Assembly: GCA_025362825.1 (NCBI GenBank)
Contig: JANYFF010000293.1
Coordinates: forward strand, 1 to 6,520
Direction of reading: 5' to 3'
DNA: 6,520 bases
Source: Polaromonas sp.
Lineage (GTDB): Bacteria > Pseudomonadota > Gammaproteobacteria > Burkholderiales > Burkholderiaceae_C
Both the position numbers and the translations under genes were made by a program. The notes under the pieces are model-generated. The model had not been told where the DNA came from and searched no databases. It worked only from the letters and a program-made list of their open reading frames with translations. Positions 5,858-6,520 of the stretch are shown one piece after another (position 1 is the first letter of the stretch; each line of letters opens with the position of its first letter).

Positions 5858-6250
5858 TCAAAGCTTTTCAACATTTTCGTTGGCGTCGCGGCCTTGTGCC
5901 TTGCGTAACGCTTTTTCTTCAATGCCGCTGGTGCCTTCACGACGCTCCAGCTCTGCGATGACATCGGCGGGGCTTAGGCCGTAATGGGCCAGTGCAATCA
6001 GGCAATGAAACCACAGGTCAGCCACTTCACCCACCAGCTTGCCCTTCAGCTCAGCCGTTTGACCACCATGGTCAATGTCTTTGGCGGCCATAACGGCCTC
6101 GGTGGCTTCTTCACCAATTTTTTTCAGGAACGCGTCGGGGCCCTTGTACAGCAGGCGTGCAACATAGCTCTTGTCGGGGTCACCACCATTGGCGACCTTG
6201 CGGGTTTCAATGATGTCAGCGAGACGCTGCAGGGAGTCGTTGGAAGTCAT
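5858..6250 (-). CDS. hisE: Phosphoribosyl-ATP pyrophosphatase HisE
   Basis: HisE removes pyrophosphate from phosphoribosyl-ATP, the second step of histidine biosynthesis, in the cytoplasm. The 130-residue all-helical protein belongs to the MazG-like nucleotide pyrophosphohydrolase superfamily. The metal-binding motifs are KKIGEEATE (43-51, with E47, E48 and E51) and GEVADLWFH (74-82, with E75 and D78). SYVARLLYKGPDAFLKK (28-44) is the typical segment preceding them. The C-terminus is about 20 residues longer than in minimal HisE and is charged and Ala/Glu-rich. The ATG at 6250 lies 30 bases after the hisI stop; its Shine-Dalgarno is weak. Here hisE and hisI are separate genes, unlike the fused hisIE of enterobacteria, as is usual in betaproteobacteria. 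Confidence 0.96.
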   Translation of the reverse strand: MTSNDSLQRLADIIETRKVANGGDPDKSYVARLLYKGPDAFLKKIGEEATEAVMAAKDIDHGGQTAELKGKLVGEVADLWFHCLIALAHYGLSPADVIAELERREGTSGIEEKALRKAQGRDANENVEKL

Positions 6251-6280
6251 GCTAGTGATGGACGCTATGAATGCAAAGGC

Positions 6281-6520
6281 TTATTTATAGATACTGGCCG
6301 GGTCTTTAAGGACCGGATCGGTCACTACCCACTGACCATCCTTGTACAGGTTGAAAAAGCAGCTGTGGCGACCGGTGTGGCAGGCTATTCCCGGTTGCCC
6401 AGGCTCATGGCCAAGCTGGGTAACCTTAAGCAGGATCACGTCGTTGTCGCAGTCGTGGCGGATTTCATGCACGGTCTGCACATGGCCGGACTCCTCGCCC
6501 TTGAACCACAGCTTGGCGCG
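6281..6520 (-). CDS. hisI: Phosphoribosyl-AMP cyclohydrolase HisI, C-terminal fragment
   Basis: The gene enters from the right edge; the last 79 residues are visible and the start lies outside. HisI opens the adenine ring of phosphoribosyl-AMP, the third step of histidine biosynthesis, as a zinc- and magnesium-dependent cytoplasmic dimer. The visible frame reads through KLWFKGEESGHVQTVHEIR, then DCDNDVILLKV, whose Asp residues bind magnesium, and ACHTGRHSCFF, whose Cys residues bind zinc. The C-terminal KDPASIYK tail is typical. An internal GTG at 6481 could be mistaken for a start, but the conserved sequence continues upstream to the edge, so it is not the true start. It precedes hisE by 30 bases and is presumably part of a larger his operon to the right. 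Confidence 0.96.
   Translation of the reverse strand, partial: RAKLWFKGEESGHVQTVHEIRHDCDNDVILLKVTQLGHEPGQPGIACHTGRHSCFFNLYKDGQWVVTDPVLKDPASIYK

Noticed and set aside
5824..5964. Longer N-terminus for the DUF4870-like protein
   Set aside because: The part upstream of 5858 overlaps the end of hisE in another frame and is Lys/Ala-rich with no conserved features. The ATG at 5823 has its own GGAG.

Overview
The window is a 6.5 kb piece of a GC-rich bacterial chromosome. It most likely comes from a betaproteobacterium of the order Burkholderiales, probably family Comamonadaceae (Polaromonas/Rhodoferax/Acidovorax-like). Three things suggest this: the gene order hisI-hisE-DUF4870-HIT-tatA-tatB-tatC, the long basic TatB tail typical of that order, and short dispersed repeats that look like ones common in Comamonadaceae. 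I identified the proteins by reading their motifs; no database search was run.

Layout. Positions 1-1906 hold a minus-strand trio read right to left: cysK (cysteine synthase), a Nif3/YbgI-type dinuclear-metal protein, and the start of pdxA (pyridoxal phosphate synthesis), which leaves the window at base 1. Both junctions are 4-base stop/start overlaps (GTGA and ATGA), so the three are almost certainly one operon. A 103-base divergent region separates cysK from a plus-strand, membrane-anchored S1C serine protease with one PDZ domain (2010-3167). The protease converges on the end of tatC, with a short repeat-bearing gap between them (3168-3267).

Positions 3268-6520 hold a long minus-strand gene train, read right to left: hisI (partial, entering from the right edge), hisE, a small three-helix DUF4870-like membrane protein, a HIT-family nucleotide hydrolase, then tatA, tatB and tatC. 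hisI and hisE catalyse consecutive steps of histidine synthesis. TatABC form the twin-arginine translocase, which exports folded proteins across the inner membrane. The gaps within hisI-hisE-DUF4870-HIT are about 30 bases. A wider gap of about 110 bases before tatA may carry a separate tat promoter.

Non-coding structure. Two diverged copies of one short repeat family are proposed. One lies in the protease/tatC gap; the other lies in frame inside the Nif3 gene, where it forms an AT-rich island. A GC-rich palindromic repeat fills the tatA-tatB gap, and a perfect hairpin overlaps the tatB stop codon. These last two could step down expression from tatA to tatC. No RNA genes, CRISPR arrays, insertion sequences or phage genes were seen, and no stretch over 300 bases lacks a gene. 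The region is mostly housekeeping; I found no convincing new system beyond the repeat and operon-architecture observations.
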